This document shows positions 34,901 to 46,029 of a stretch of 64,000 bases of DNA, one piece after another. Position numbers and translations under genes: made by a program. This stretch comes from Pisaster brevispinus (taxonomy: Eukaryota; Echinodermata; Asteroidea; Forcipulatida; Asteriidae). The notes under the pieces are model-generated. The model worked only from the letters and a program-made list of their open reading frames with translations. It was not told the origin of the DNA and did no database searches. The DNA is taken from assembly GCA_023634235.1 (NCBI GenBank), contig JAMKCF010000006.1, positions 7,486,172 to 7,550,171 on the forward strand. Direction: 5' to 3'. Position 1 is the first letter of the stretch. Every line of letters begins with the position of its first letter.

Positions 34901-37271
34901 ATATTACTCAATTAATTTATTTATTTCAGCAATTGTTGTATCCACAATCGTCCACAACGTCTGAGCATGTCGCTTTCATCCACTACCAAACTCTAATTTT
35001 TTGTTAAACTGGACACCTCTATTTTATTTCAGCTCATTCGCGTTGTCATGACATTAGTTCGACCAGCTCGCTCTTGATACTTGAATTTCAGCGATAGACG
35101 CACGTTACGAACCAACCACTAATTGGTCATTGATCGCGCGAACTTGCTCCAGAACTACTTTGAAGTTGACAATTCCAGAGGGGAGCAATTATCTGGAGAA
35201 GTTATACACATTATTACAGGTATGATATTAAAAACACATCAAACTGGTTGCCAATAAACGAACAAGGACTATGACCCGCGTCTTCCAAATGTCACTGAAA
35301 GAGTACCCGCTCGTCTGCATTCACAATCAACAATCTTACATTGCTAAGCAAAATATAACAAAGCAAGTCACTATGGCAATATTGACAACTCATCTTAAGA
35401 TGAATCTCAGTGCTTTGTGAAATCGAGAGCCCTGGATTCTGACCTTATTGTCGTGCTTTAGATTGCTAGTCAAGTTAGTGTCCAACCCATAACCCCAAAA
35501 GTCTTTGCTTTCTTCGAATTATCTCCCTGTGTGAAAGATATTCAGCAATGGATGGTGGCCAACAAACTGAAATTCAACGAGGATAAAACTGAGTTTATCA
35601 TAAGTTGCTCTGCAACTTCCAGTTGATCACCTCAAGCTTTCTTTCGATAACACAACTATTTCACCTGACAAATATGAGCGGAATCCAGGATTCTTCGTTG
35701 ATGCCAGGAGACCATTGGGTATGAAATGATGGCCCACAACTGAGTCAGAACATAAACTTTCTAAAAGGAAACATAGGCGGGATACAACTCTACATTTGTG
35801 AAGATATCTGTCACTGCGTTGTTAGATCACTTGTATTGTCTAGACTCGATTACTGCCTTTGAAAGGCATGACAGATAGAAATATCAACCTTCTTCAGATT
35901 AAAGCTGCCAGAATCTCCTTCAAGACACGTCGTTTTGACAACGCTTCACGACCACTTCAAAAATTCCACTGGCTGCCTGTCACTAGTAGAATCGACCTCA
36001 AACTTTGAATAGCCAACGTCTCTTCGTTCATAATTCCTTGGTCACCAGTCACCATTATCTGACAATCTACAGACACAGAGTCCCTCCATGTTCCTGTACT
36101 CTGCCTCGAAGAACTTCTTGGCTGAGCATTGCATCGTCTCTAAAGCTGGTTTAGGTGCCTTTTGAACGGTTGCTGCTCACGTGTGGAACTCATTCCCATC
36201 ACAGCTTCGCCATGCAAGGACACTTGGACATTTCCAGAAACTGCTTATAAGACTCATCTATATCGTAATACGTGATTGGTTTTTATGTACTTGGAGCATC
36301 TTTAAGTTGGGCTAAGTCAGTTTGTAACTCGAGGGAAAAGACGCCTTATATACATGCTATGTATTTCTTTGAGTAAACCTACCTGTGCTAATGAATTGGA
36401 CGACCCTGTCTCTGAATCCTGGCAAGTACGTCACGCTGTCGCTGTACTCGTAGCACTTCTTTCTGAATTGTCGATTGGGCTTAAGAATATAAGCCAAGTA
36501 TGGTAGAATGTTAAGATACGTCAGTAGACCGAAGAGCCAGACTATGAATGCCCCCAGCGAGATAGCACCTCGGCGTAGTAGCAACACAGCAGAACGTGCC
36601 GCTCTCGTAACTATAAAAAAAGAGCAGACAAGGAGATTGGTAAAAAGTACACAGGGTATCATTTTCAAGGGTTTAGAGAACATATACAGAGTTTCGCTAA
36701 CAATCGCCCTATTTGGAAATATTAATATCCTTTTGTGGAAAAGAGAGACTGTCCAATCAAGACAAATATTGAAAATAGTTGTTGTGAAGATGTCCGTGCA
36801 AAGGTGAAAAGTCTTATATCGCGGTACAGAGTGAATCTGCTTTTGCTTAGAGATGGCATTGTGGATCTTTCGTCAAGGCTGCTCGGGTCGTCGGAAGTAG
36901 CACACGCACATCGCTTATTGAACTGACGTGCCGTGCAGATAACCTTGAATAGGCAATGACAAAGTTCTAACATCATTAGGAGCAGTAAAACTACCGCGCA
37001 CTTGTCGTCTGAAAATGAGAAGGCCTTTAAGAAACTGTGACATTACCCATTTCTATAAAGATTTGCATGACATCTTGCATTACATGTCAAAGAAAGTTGG
37101 TCACGGATACAAAAAGCTGACCACAGACAGACAAAATTAAATCATCCTCAGTTATCAGTTTGGTGTATTTTTTTTTATGTCGTGTTTCGTTTCCTCACCG
37201 TCAGACCTCCGGTTCCACTCATCTGGATAGCAGCGCTTCTGTGAAGAAATGATTTTCCTTCTACCTTTCAT
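25947..37271 (-). CDS. Membrane-anchored CH-domain/filamin-repeat protein (6 exons, about 1301 aa)
   Basis: Exons 37199-37271, 36910-37008, 36383-36610, 33671-33894, 29763-32831 and 25947-26159 join in one frame of 1302 codons. Residues 28-49 and 73-100 are hydrophobic and could span a membrane. Residues 134-236 form a filamin CH2-like domain: 'KKRLLRWVW', 'SSQWCDGIALCVLINAVVPG', 'LGIRQPIMPEEMGDP'. Residues about 266-390 are a filamin repeat ('ASGSGLVVAV', 'LGIYQVTITWGGEHIKNSPF'). Residues 400-1220 are Ser/Thr-rich and probably disordered. A second repeat spans 1228-1301 ('VRTMSAGDGSLSVTIRGP', 'HIPDSPFIVKITF'). Filamins crosslink actin and bind receptor tails; membrane anchorage here is inferred. 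No CH1 was found. The ATG has an in-frame upstream TGA, but a good acceptor just inside exon 1 (before 37236) leaves room for other upstream exons. The donor at 36910 is the weakest join; the last three exons are secure. Confidence 0.78.
27156..27211. repeat. Perfect 56-bp palindrome without spacer
   Basis: The 28-base arm 27156-27183 is the exact reverse complement of 27184-27211. The core is 'TCTATTGCAATAGA'. In the last intron of the CH-filamin gene. Could be a minimal palindromic transposon or a recent fold-back replication error. Confidence 0.9.
28242..28255. promoter_or_regulatory. Perfect RFX X-box palindrome
   Basis: GTTGCCATGGCAAC is the full symmetric consensus for RFX-family factors, which control ciliary genes. 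It lies in the 3.6-kb last intron of the CH-filamin gene. Sequence match is exact; regulatory use is inference. Confidence 0.55.
28400..28652 (+). repeat. Simple-sequence tract TG/TTTG then poly-T/poly-G
   Basis: GTGTGTTTGTGTG runs, then T-rich sequence, then runs of T followed by two runs of G (about 28605-28648). Accounts for the long but low-complexity open frames in this region. Confidence 0.8.
28743..29065 (-). mobile_element. SINE, tRNA-Leu-like head, second subfamily
   Basis: On the minus strand: box A-like 'GGGCGCCGAGTGCATCAG', then 'TTCAAGTTCTGG' in the anticodon region, box B 'GGTTCGAATCCC', then the body 'CTTGAGCAAGACACTTAACT' and 'GCTGTATACTCCCAAGGGAG', ending in a GCGCTATTTAAGAA tail. 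Body and tail match 54928-55268. CH-filamin intron. Confidence 0.75.
29434..29545. mobile_element. Palindromic mini-MITE (112 bp)
   Basis: Ends 'GGGGTGCGTTTTCGCGG' and 'CCGCGAAAATGCACCCC' are inverted with one change, and the arms continue through 'AACTGTTTCGGT'/'ACCGAAACAGTT', so nearly the whole unit folds into one hairpin with a loop of about 30 bases. CH-filamin intron. Confidence 0.7.
32850..32910 (+). repeat. (AAAT)n microsatellite, two runs
   Basis: Two AAATAAAT runs separated by 'ACTTAGACCACAAAATTGA', just upstream (transcript sense) of the acceptor for the large filamin exon. Confidence 0.85.
35508..36285 (+). pseudogene. Decayed CR1/L2-like LINE reverse transcriptase fragment
   Basis: Frame-broken remains of the C-terminal half of a non-LTR retrotransposon ORF2. 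Recognisable pieces in order are 'IQQWMVANKLKFNEDKTEF' near 35540, 'SLVLSRLDYC' near 35830, 'LLQIKAARISFKTRRFDN' with 'LQKFHWLPVTSRID' near 35890-36000, and 'AAHVWNSFPSQLRHARTL' near 36175. These match the CR1/L2-type thumb and C-terminal region. Several stops and frameshifts make it inactive. It lies antisense in an intron of the CH-filamin gene. Confidence 0.8.
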
Positions 37272-38569
37272 GTTATCTGCGCAGTGTTTTTCAGCTCACT
37301 TGAAACAGGAGCATACAAATGGCGGTGCGATCTCCATAGATATCTACCGGTAGGATTACAGCTTGCGAACTAGCGGGCAGACATGTAATACTACACCTTT
37401 TATACGAAGGCGATAACGATCCAAATGACCACCTTCCCCCGAGACATCAGATTCTGCCTGATTACCACCTGTGACTGGTTGCAACTGCCTTACGAAGCTC
37501 TACCTCGCAACGTGACTTCCCAAACACGTTTTCATCATCAGATCCCTTATGAGCCAGGTGGGCGAACCATGTTTTGTTGGATATATAATGTTTTTTGCAG
37601 ATTCCACACAAGAAGGTCACAGAATCTGAGTGATGACCCCTCCTCAGGGTTGGGCAATTTGTTATATCGTTTATTTATTGATATTTAGCAACACCTATGG
37701 TGTAAACACAACCAATACAAGCTTGTTAACCCTCAAATGGCATGAAAAGCATACAGTTAGCTTGCCAAGAAGTATTGTGTATTTTTTAAAGTGAAAAACG
37801 GACGAAACAGGGTGTAGGGTGCTGATGGGGGCGTGGCTAGTGGGATGGGGGTGGTAGTTGTATCCTAACACACATGATATTGTTGGTAATAAATCTTTGA
37901 AAGAGATTTATACACTAATGTATTTAAGGATGATGGATGATGGGAGGGTTAGGGTCCACCAAGGGGCGTGGCCATGGTATTGTACTGTACAAATCCAACA
38001 TGCCTACGTGTATGTGCATTGCCAAATTAGGGCAAGTTTACAAATTTTAAAGACACCTCCTGAAATATAAATATGTACATGTACCCTCTTCTACGTTGAT
38101 TTTTTGAAAAAAGAGTTGCATTTTGGGAGACCCAGGAAGTGGGGGGATATTTTGTTCAGGTCCATTGGGTAGCAATAGCTAGCTTTCGGAAGTCAAGTTT
38201 TCTTCCTCATCAGTTACATGTGGGTCGATTCAAAGAATCGGGCAAATCTCTTTGTACATCTTAAAAAGATGTGGGGTTGTAACAAGGGTATGGGAAATAA
38301 ATACATAGTCGTGGGTATGTTTGTGTTTATGCGTAACACAGGCGTTTATCCGTTGTTGGATTGTTCAAAATAAGACAATCACATCCTCAAGTGTTTTCTA
38401 GTTCATAATGAAATATTTGGGGAAGAATGATGATTGAGGTTGTTTTAGGTCCAATAAGATCTGGTGATAATTTTGCTCTGACGATCATTTCCCGTATAAA
38501 TTTTGTCTTTTTTGAAAGCAATGAACACGCAGATCGTAAAAGTATGACATCGTGAAAAGACAAATATGA
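37272..38569. other. Upstream region of the CH-filamin gene, no gene seen
   Basis: Would contain the promoter if the ATG at 37271 is correct. AT-rich with no CpG-rich patch, no recognisable transposon and no supported exon. Confidence 0.4.
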
Positions 38570-38576
38570 TTCATGA

Positions 38577-38735
38577 GAAACCAGAAGCAAAACAAAACAC
38601 CAAAACACCTCTCGTGCTCACGACAACCTACAACCCGGTATTATTCCACACGGATATATCACAGGCAATCAACAACAACAACATCAGCAGCAGCAGCAGC
38701 GGCGGCGGCAGCAGCAGCAGCAGCAACAACAACAT

Positions 38736-38766
<31 letters not shown>

Positions 38767-39005
38767 AGCATCATCACCATCAGCACCACCAGCAGCAGCA
38801 ACATCAACTGCAACAGCCAAAGCAACAGCAGCAGCAACAACAACAACAGTACACCAATATTACAGCCTCTGACACTTCTAGGTTTGATGTGCATTTTAGT
38901 TCCCTCAATGGTGTCCTGAAGCGAGTGTTATTATTCAGCGGTTGCTCGGAAATTGCGCAGAAGTCGCAGATGTTTGGCCTTCTTTATAATAGCCCTACAA
39001 CATAA
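38577..39005 (+). other. CAG/CAA/CAC tract within a 142-codon stop-free frame (no ATG)
   Basis: From 38670 to about 38848 the frame reads mostly Gln with interspersed His and three Arg, followed by about 50 ordinary codons ('YTNITASDTSRFDVHF', 'GVLKRVLLFSGCSEIAQK') to TAA at 39003-39005. There is no ATG before the Gln run, so it could only be an exon of a larger gene or of a non-ATG-initiated product. CAG/CAA mixing is typical of real polyGln exons but also of decaying microsatellites. I favour a microsatellite at present. Confidence 0.4.
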
Positions 39006-40621
39006 AAGTATTCTATAAAGAGCAGGCAATTATCGAATCCTTTGTGCGTCATCCTGCGATATGAGATTATGTTATCATGTTTCATCTCACTTTTCAAAAC
39101 AATCTTGACCCTGAAGCATGAGAATCTGATGTCGGTCCTTATTTTTACTTTTTTCCTAGTAGTTATGTTTGTCGTGAACTTGTTTTAGTATGAATTTTGT
39201 TTCGGTTTTGCTGCGTGATTACTTAACCCATGTTGCCAATTTCGTTTGGTACCTAGTCATATCTAAATGTAGGCCGTACGTCGTGCAATGGTACATTCGC
39301 TTGTTGTGTATAATATGAGAGTATTATTTCAACTTAATTGCGCGGTCCACCCTATTTTATATTGCGCGTTTCCGAACATGAATTTTCTGCTGAACTTCAG
39401 CTTGCAAAGGTTTAATCAATTGCTAACAGATCTGACGTTATTTTGTTCAACCGAAGTGAATGTACATCGAGAAGCTTGGATGCCAACTTGTAAAAATAAC
39501 GCTGTGAAAAATTGACTCCTCGTGGGAAAACTCTTGGTGGCGCGCTGTATTGCAAATAGCCCGCTTTTTGAACCTGACTGGTTCAATGCAAACGTGACCC
39601 CTTGCACCAACCTCACACGCAGCTACTACTGTCATGCTCACCATTGTGGGAATCAACCTCGTACACGTTTAAACATTGCATAACACCCGGGGACATTGAC
39701 TCCCAAAATGGCGCAACTAGGATTATTGTGATTGTGACGTCAGATTGATTGGGTCAGTATACAAAAATAAATGCATTTGGCACGCCACATTTATTTGTTG
39801 TTAAGATGAAGCACTATTAGTGATCGTTGAGTCTGTGGAACAAAATCACTGTCGTCCCATGCCGCAATCAAACCCGTGCCTTTCATTATTAAAATGTGCA
39901 GATTTCTTAGCCGCTCGGTCGACCACTGATCTCTCCCGGTGATGAGAGACTAGCTTGATCCCTGTTGCCACTAATCGGTTTTAATTATGTAAAAAATACA
40001 ATAATCATTTCCCTTCTTATCTCTGATGAAGGAATAATTGCATCATATTTATAGTGTTATCTTGTGTGCTCTTCGGGTATTATTTAAAAAACAACAACAT
40101 CTTGGTCGCAGATATTTTATGTTCGCGTAATGCATCCATTTCGTCGTGAGGTTTACTTAGTTCTTCTGTTTCCTAACGATCAACTGATAAACTATAGCTT
40201 CGCTAATAATTTGTTGTCATGATTATGATGTGTGTTTATTCCAAGTGCGTTCTCTAAATATCCACGACATTGTGCACTTTCACTCAGGCCCTATAAAATA
40301 CACGACATAGCTCCGTCTCGTTGACTGCATTACGTCATCGCTTCAAATAATCGGCGTTTATGTACAGTTCAAGCTCAGGTGGCTCTGATCTCACCGTACA
40401 GCGAGAGATTTCAAAAGATTGCACGTGGTGATGTCCTGTATTAAAAGATAAAAGGCCTTGTTGGGACACGCTATTTCACCAAGTTGCAATTAAAGCCCCG
40501 CTACATGTTCTTATCGTGACTTTAGATAACGCTTCTATTATGAAATTATAATTATGCTAAAACTATCATTGGCTAATTTTCGAGAAAAAAACCTATTAGA
40601 TGAGCTCAAACTTTTTTACCT
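39006..40621. other. Non-coding stretch, one tRNA-like fragment
   Basis: No supported gene. On the minus strand at about 39845-39935, 'GGTCGACCGAGCGGCTAAG' and 'GGGTTTGATTGC' resemble tRNA boxes A and B, probably a SINE head remnant. The rest is unique AT-rich DNA to my reading. Confidence 0.35.
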
Positions 40622-40859
40622 ACGCTCTAAAAACTCCGGGGTCACAATAATTTACACGGATAACTGGCCAAAATGGGCCTCACCCATTTCTGAGTCAATG
40701 TGTCCAAAATGACCAGAAACTCTGTCAAAAATGACGCAGAATCCCGAGTCAAACTCCGATGTTGAAACTAGTTTCCGGGTCAGCTTGACTCCAAAATGGA
40801 TCAGGCCACCTGAGATCTGGAATCCGGATCACTACTGACCCGGAAGTTTTTTGAGTGTA
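40622..40859. mobile_element. MITE, 'ACTCTAAAAACTCCGGGTCA'-type ends
   Basis: Left end 'ACGCTCTAAAAACTCCGGGG' pairs with right end 'CGGAAGTTTTTTGAGTGT'. The interior repeats words of the kind CTGAGTCA and TGACCC and AAAATG. Related interior sequence is found at 42385-42575 and 44688-44850. Confidence 0.6.
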
Positions 40860-41512
40860 TACAAATGTCTTTAAAAAATTGTAATTGTCTTTAAAGTCAG
40901 ATCCATCTCAAACTGAGACAATGGTATTTTAAACTCAACTTACGCTGTTAAGGCCTTTTCAAAAATAATACAATTTTTTTTTCAGAGGACACTATTTGGA
41001 CTTCTGTTTTAACATGTTTGCATTGTAAGCATATTGAGTTACTGCAATGTCAAACGAAGTATGCTATTTTGAGGCCTGTCACGAAATACAAACTGCATCC
41101 CACAACTTAATTTTTCTGACATTTATAGATCAAGGACTAAAGCTGTTACAGTCTACACAGGCGTGCGATAGTAGTTTATGCAAGAGACCTTATGCCACGG
41201 AGCGACAACATTCTGTTGGTTGGTAATAAAGCGACAAGGGAGTAGCCGTTTCGCACCACCTTCCGTCATATTGAGATAAATATTTGCCTGTTTAATTGGG
41301 GAGCAAACACAGTTCTCTTCTTGATTTGACCAGCACTCGTGTGAACGTTCAACTCATGATCACGCAGTGTTGACACAGTGCATGGCGGGAAAACATTGTT
41401 GAAAGCTAAAATGTCGTTGCTGTGGAAACGTGGACCATACCTAAGCACAACGACGCCGGCACGTCCCACGTTACGAAAGGAGCTCAACAAGTTTGTGCAT
41501 GCAATACAACCT

Positions 41513-41696
41513 GGGCCGAATTTCATGAAGCCGCTTGTTAGGCACAAAATGCAGATGGGCACAAACCAAATTATTCTTACCAGATTAAGGTTGACAGTCA
41601 ATCTACCATGTCACATGTACAGTTTGTGACTGGTATTTTGCTCATTTCTGCTCAGCATGAAACTGTTAAGTTAAGCACCTTTATGAAATTGGGACC
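41513..41696. mobile_element. MITE, 'GGGCCNAATTTCAT' family
   Basis: Inverted ends 'GGGCCGAATTTCATGAAGC' and 'CTTTATGAAATTGGGACC'. Interior diverged but keeps TTAAGCA/TGCTCAGCA words. Confidence 0.65.
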
Positions 41697-42384
41697 TGCT
41701 TTATACATATTATGTATCGTGTCAAGCTTCTCCCATCTTTATGCCAAGTTCACCGTACGCAGTTTATAATGGAAACCGATTCACATTGTACAGAAAACGG
41801 CAGGAAAGCTAGATAAGTACGGAATAACGCTATATCCGTGGCAATAATAAGTACAAATTTTATTTAATGCATATTTCGAAAAACTGACGTTTCATTAAAG
41901 GTTACAAAATACCCTTACGTAGAAACGAAATGAGTTTGGGGTAAGGAAAATAAAATATAATATAATGGCCGGAACGATGTTTTTTTCTGCAGGGAAATAA
42001 TATTTTGAGTGAATGAAAATAACGTAGGACCCCCTTTTTTTTCTTCACTCGTCGTACCCTTAAAAGTGGCTGTCTATCCTTATGCATGATTTATGTACCA
42101 AAAAGGTCTGACACAGAAATTTCTAGGTGGAAACGAAAACCCATTAGAAATTTAATGCGTGACTTGACAAGCACCTGCCATTACGGTCGTTTCTTTATAC
42201 TTCAATACAAGATGTACCGGTCGGTAAATGCTCTTAAGGCAATTACCATCACACAGCAGCAACGCGCGGCGTTGGTGTGTCGACACAAACTCCACATTGC
42301 ACCAAATGGTACTGGGTGGAGATTTTCGCCGAGGCGATCTTTTCTGCCAGCTCTCTTAAAACTTCTGGCTCAGAATTGATCCGT

Positions 42385-42575
42385 TTTCCAGGTCCCGTAG
42401 GGCTCGACTCATTTCTGGGTCAATATGACCCCGGAGTCTGTGTCAACATTACACAGAAATGGGTCAAAACGACGCAGAGTTCGAGTTAAAAATCCCATTT
42501 TTAAAAATCACTTTCCGAAATGGGTCATGCTCCCTGAGACCCGGAATCCTGGTCAGTTCCTGACACTGGAGTTTT
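42385..42575. mobile_element. Relative of the 40622 MITE, partial
   Basis: Shares CATTTCTGGGTCAATATGAC-like, 'AAAACGACGCAGAGTTCGAG' and 'GACCCGGAATCCTGGTCAG' words with 40622-40859 in the same order; the left tip is not clear. Confidence 0.5.
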
Positions 42576-42916
42576 TTTGTTTTTGTTTTTTTTGAGCGAA
42601 GTGTATTAAATGTATACTTTGTTTTAAATTCAGAATTTCGAATTAGCGTGCATGAACGTGCCAGCCTTTGATATTGTTTTGCTATTATTATTTCTGGTTT
42701 GTTATCAAAACAATATATTTGTAGCCCAGGAGCTATAAATTGCTACAGAGTTTACAACTTAAAAGCAATACATCGTTCATCAAATTACTATTTTAAAAAT
42801 AGTTACGGATTTACATATGGAACAAAAATACATCCAAAAAATAAAAACAAGGCACACATATAGAGAAATCTATCATTGGTTCAAAATACTGACAAAGTAA
42901 GGTATCGGACTATTTT

Positions 42917-42962
42917 GTATCTGTTTGTTTGTTTGTTTGTTTGTTTGTTTGTTTGTTTGTTT
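42917..42962 (+). repeat. (GTTT)n microsatellite
   Basis: About eleven consecutive TGTT/GTTT units without interruption. Confidence 0.9.
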
Positions 42963-44687
42963 GACTTTTTATAGCCATTGATTAGTGTTGAGGCCTAAGT
43001 TCTACGGGCAGTGAGCAGGAGTTTGATCAGCTTATTTAGCCTAAGGCCTTTTACATTGATACACACGCCTGCTTGAAAACATAGGTTGTATATAAAGACG
43101 CGCCTTTTCGACCAAACGGCTACGATAGTGGTTCCGTCTCCTCGTCTGTATATCTCCATCGCAATGCGTCGTCCGCCATTTTGAGAGGAAACTGTCTACA
43201 TGCTATGGCACGTTCGTGCATAACGTTCATCTTGTCCACGACGCACAACAAAAATTAAGCATTTGTCGCCGTTATGATAAAAACCATGAATTATTGTTAC
43301 TGTGGAAACGTAGTCTCGTTGCAAGTGTCCAAAGCATTAGCTTTAAGAGTATAGTTAACAAGGAACCAGTCTGACATCATTGTTTATGTACAGACCTTTC
43401 TGTTGATGATACGCAAACCGCGCTGGTTGGCACGGACGGCCGAATATTAGCAAGACATTCAATCGTGTTAACAGATGTGACTAAATTCAACATTTCTGCA
43501 AACTGTCAACTTTTAATAATTAAATGATTGGTTGCTTCGTTTCCAACAAATTTGACACTATTTTTGAATATGTGTAACATTGTTACAAACTGTGGCTATC
43601 TGTTTCAGCTTTACATTTGTGGCTTCCCATATTTTCCGACCTTGGTTGGCAAAAACTAGGGCTCAGTTACATTGCACTTAAAAGGTCCTTAACCGACTCC
43701 ATACACTTTTCAGAAACCAGACCATTGATCCTTCGTAACTCCGACCCAAAACCAGTCATCCCTCTCCTTCCTGTGGCTTAACATGGAGAAGTTACTGTCT
43801 GTGTCGCCACTTAACATTGAACAAGCAAGAAAATCAACAAGAACCAGTCCAAATCATGATACATTACTAAATGATGCGCTAACCAATTGTTGTGCTTAAT
43901 GTCTTTATGAGAGTTTCAAGTTGCAATGACATTGGATCGGACTACGGGTTGGACAGAGCTCGATTGACTGCCGATCAACATCCAGAAAACGCCTAATTCG
44001 GACATGGTCCAAGTCCTTGCTTGATGGTCCAAGAAACCTGAGAATGTGCGGCTTATACCCACTTTGAACTAAAAGAAAAAGAAAAAAAAGATCGGACAAT
44101 TTGACTGTAATCTCCTCTTATTCACCACGCCCATAAAATTACCCTCTTGTCAGGTGAGCTAATGAACCGTACATGATCTTCTAACCCAATGTGTCACATG
44201 CATAATATGAATACATGGTCGGGATCAAGTTACGGCGTTGTATTACACTCTGTGTAGTATTGATGTTGTGTCATTTTGTCACAGTGTGTGATTAATTCTG
44301 CCTTAGGATGTGAAACTTATCTTTTTGTAATCATAATATATAAATATGTCATAATACAGAAGCATCGTCAATTTTATTGTTGAATGACAGCTAAACAAAC
44401 ATGTACCTTTTATTATGATACGGCAAATAGTTATTTCCAAAATGCACCGTAACGGCCACAGAGAAAATGACAATCGCTCGAATCTCAAGAGATAAATCGG
44501 GTAACACAAAGTGCGGGTAGGGCCCTTTATACTGGTCTTTGACAATACCAATTAAAATGTGGATAGCATACGCTTGAAACATTGGTTCATCTGTCCTTTG
44601 CACGAGGAAAGTATTATTCGTGAGCAACTTGGACATCAGATTTATTTCGATTGAATATTTCCAAAATCTGCCCCCTTAAAAAAATGT
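42963..44687. other. Non-coding stretch with an uncertain hydrophobic open frame
   Basis: No supported gene. On the minus strand an open frame covers about 44404-44672 and reads as an amphipathic/hydrophobic peptide with a possible donor at 44404 (AAAAG/GTACATG) and a T-rich possible acceptor. It could be an exon of a membrane protein or chance; see findings. Confidence 0.35.
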
Positions 44688-44850
44688 CCTAGGTCAGAGT
44701 TGACCCGAGTCGACATGACCAGATTATACCCGATGAGTATTTTTCTTCCTTAAACTCCCCCACCCCACCCCCCTAAGATTCCAGGTCGCACTGACTCAAA
44801 AACTAAAAACTAAAAAGAGTCAACGCTGACCCGGAAAGTGGCGACCATTA
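44688..44850. mobile_element. Relative of the 40622 MITE, degraded
   Basis: Contains AGTTGACCCGAGTCGACATGACC-type words near the left and 'GAGTCAACGCTGACCCGGAA' on the right in inverted arrangement, around a C-rich interior. Ends indistinct. Confidence 0.4.
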
Positions 44851-45675
44851 TGGCAGATACAGGCCCCCTCTCTGGTTCAGTTCTAACCCGTAAGTAGCTA
44901 GACTGCGACTTTACCTCTGCTTGTAAATAAAATAGCCGTAGCTGTTAAGTACCTCGTCCATCCTCTTTTCACAGAGGCATGAGGAACTCTTTGTAATACA
45001 ATGCCAATTACACGCGTACTTCCTTTTACATAGCAGGAATAAATGACAATATTAATAATGAAGAAGAAAAAACCACGACACAAAGGTGTTTTCTCTTCAT
45101 ACAAGCTGAAAAGTATTTAATTCTTGTGGTTCCAAGCAAACATTCAGGTTCATTGAATGAACCATTCGTAGATTGCTTTCATACGGAAGTCCAGAATTGA
45201 TCATGGAGCGAGTAAGATGCATTTTATAATAAAATTTCACCAACGAAAGGGTGCATTCAACCTTGTATAATTGACGGAGACGAGACTGTGAGTTAGAAGG
45301 CTCATTGTGTTCAAGCGAAGTGTAAAAAAATAAGAAAAAAAGAAAAAAGACAGTTAAAGGAAACCTACCGAACAATATTGTAAAGGCGCGAGATCAAGCA
45401 TTTGCCGAAGAATCGGTTCAATTTCAACCAGTGAGACCAAATGATTCGTACATCCCCTCTGAAGGAGCACCAGTGAACAATTTATAAGCAAAATGTGGAG
45501 ACACAAAATGAAGGGTTTTTTTTGCAGACAAAATGTTTTGTGGCAAGCAGTTTTTATGAAGTTAACGTTTAAATATTACTGTATTTTACCAGACACAAAA
45601 CACCATGCTGGATAACACCCTGGTTCCATCGGTGTCTGGATGTCTTCTAATTCTATACAACTTGTTGTAAGTATA

Positions 45676-45914
45676 CACTGCAAAAACTGATGGGGTGTTA
45701 AAATTGACACCGTGGGTGTTGTCACATAAAATATATAAAAACAAATAATCAAAATTTACACCACATAGGAGGATAAAATGACACTCTGCAAGCACAATTA
45801 CATTGGTGTTAATTTAACGCATGATGTTAAATTGTTTTAATTTTGATTCTATTTTGGGTATCTATCTGTGACAACATCCATGGTGTCAATTTTAACACCC
45901 CGGTTTTTGCAGTG
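45676..45914. mobile_element. MITE, 'CACTGCAAAAAC' ends, TA target
   Basis: Left end 'CACTGCAAAAACTGATGGGG' and right end 'CCCCGGTTTTTGCAGTG' are inverted, and the match continues through GTGTTAAAATTGACACC. Both sides carry TA. The interior repeats GTGTTAA/TTAACAC words. No reading frame. Confidence 0.75.
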
Positions 45915-45950
45915 TAGAAGTACTGCTAGGGTCTGTGCATTTAACAGCGA

Positions 45951-46029
45951 CCCCCCCCCCCAAAAAAAAAAAAAAAAAAAAAAAAACAACAACAACAACA
46001 ACAACAACACACACACACACACACACACG
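45951..46029 (+). repeat. Compound simple repeat (C)n(A)n(CAA)n(CA)n
   Basis: Poly-C, then poly-A, then CAA units, then CA units in immediate succession. The same composite in reverse complement, in the same order, occurs at 47089-47182. Confidence 0.9.

Noticed and set aside
38628..38894. Leu-rich 88-residue frame on the minus strand
   Set aside because: Complement of the CAG/CAA tract (CTG/TTG codons); starts and ends with the repeat.
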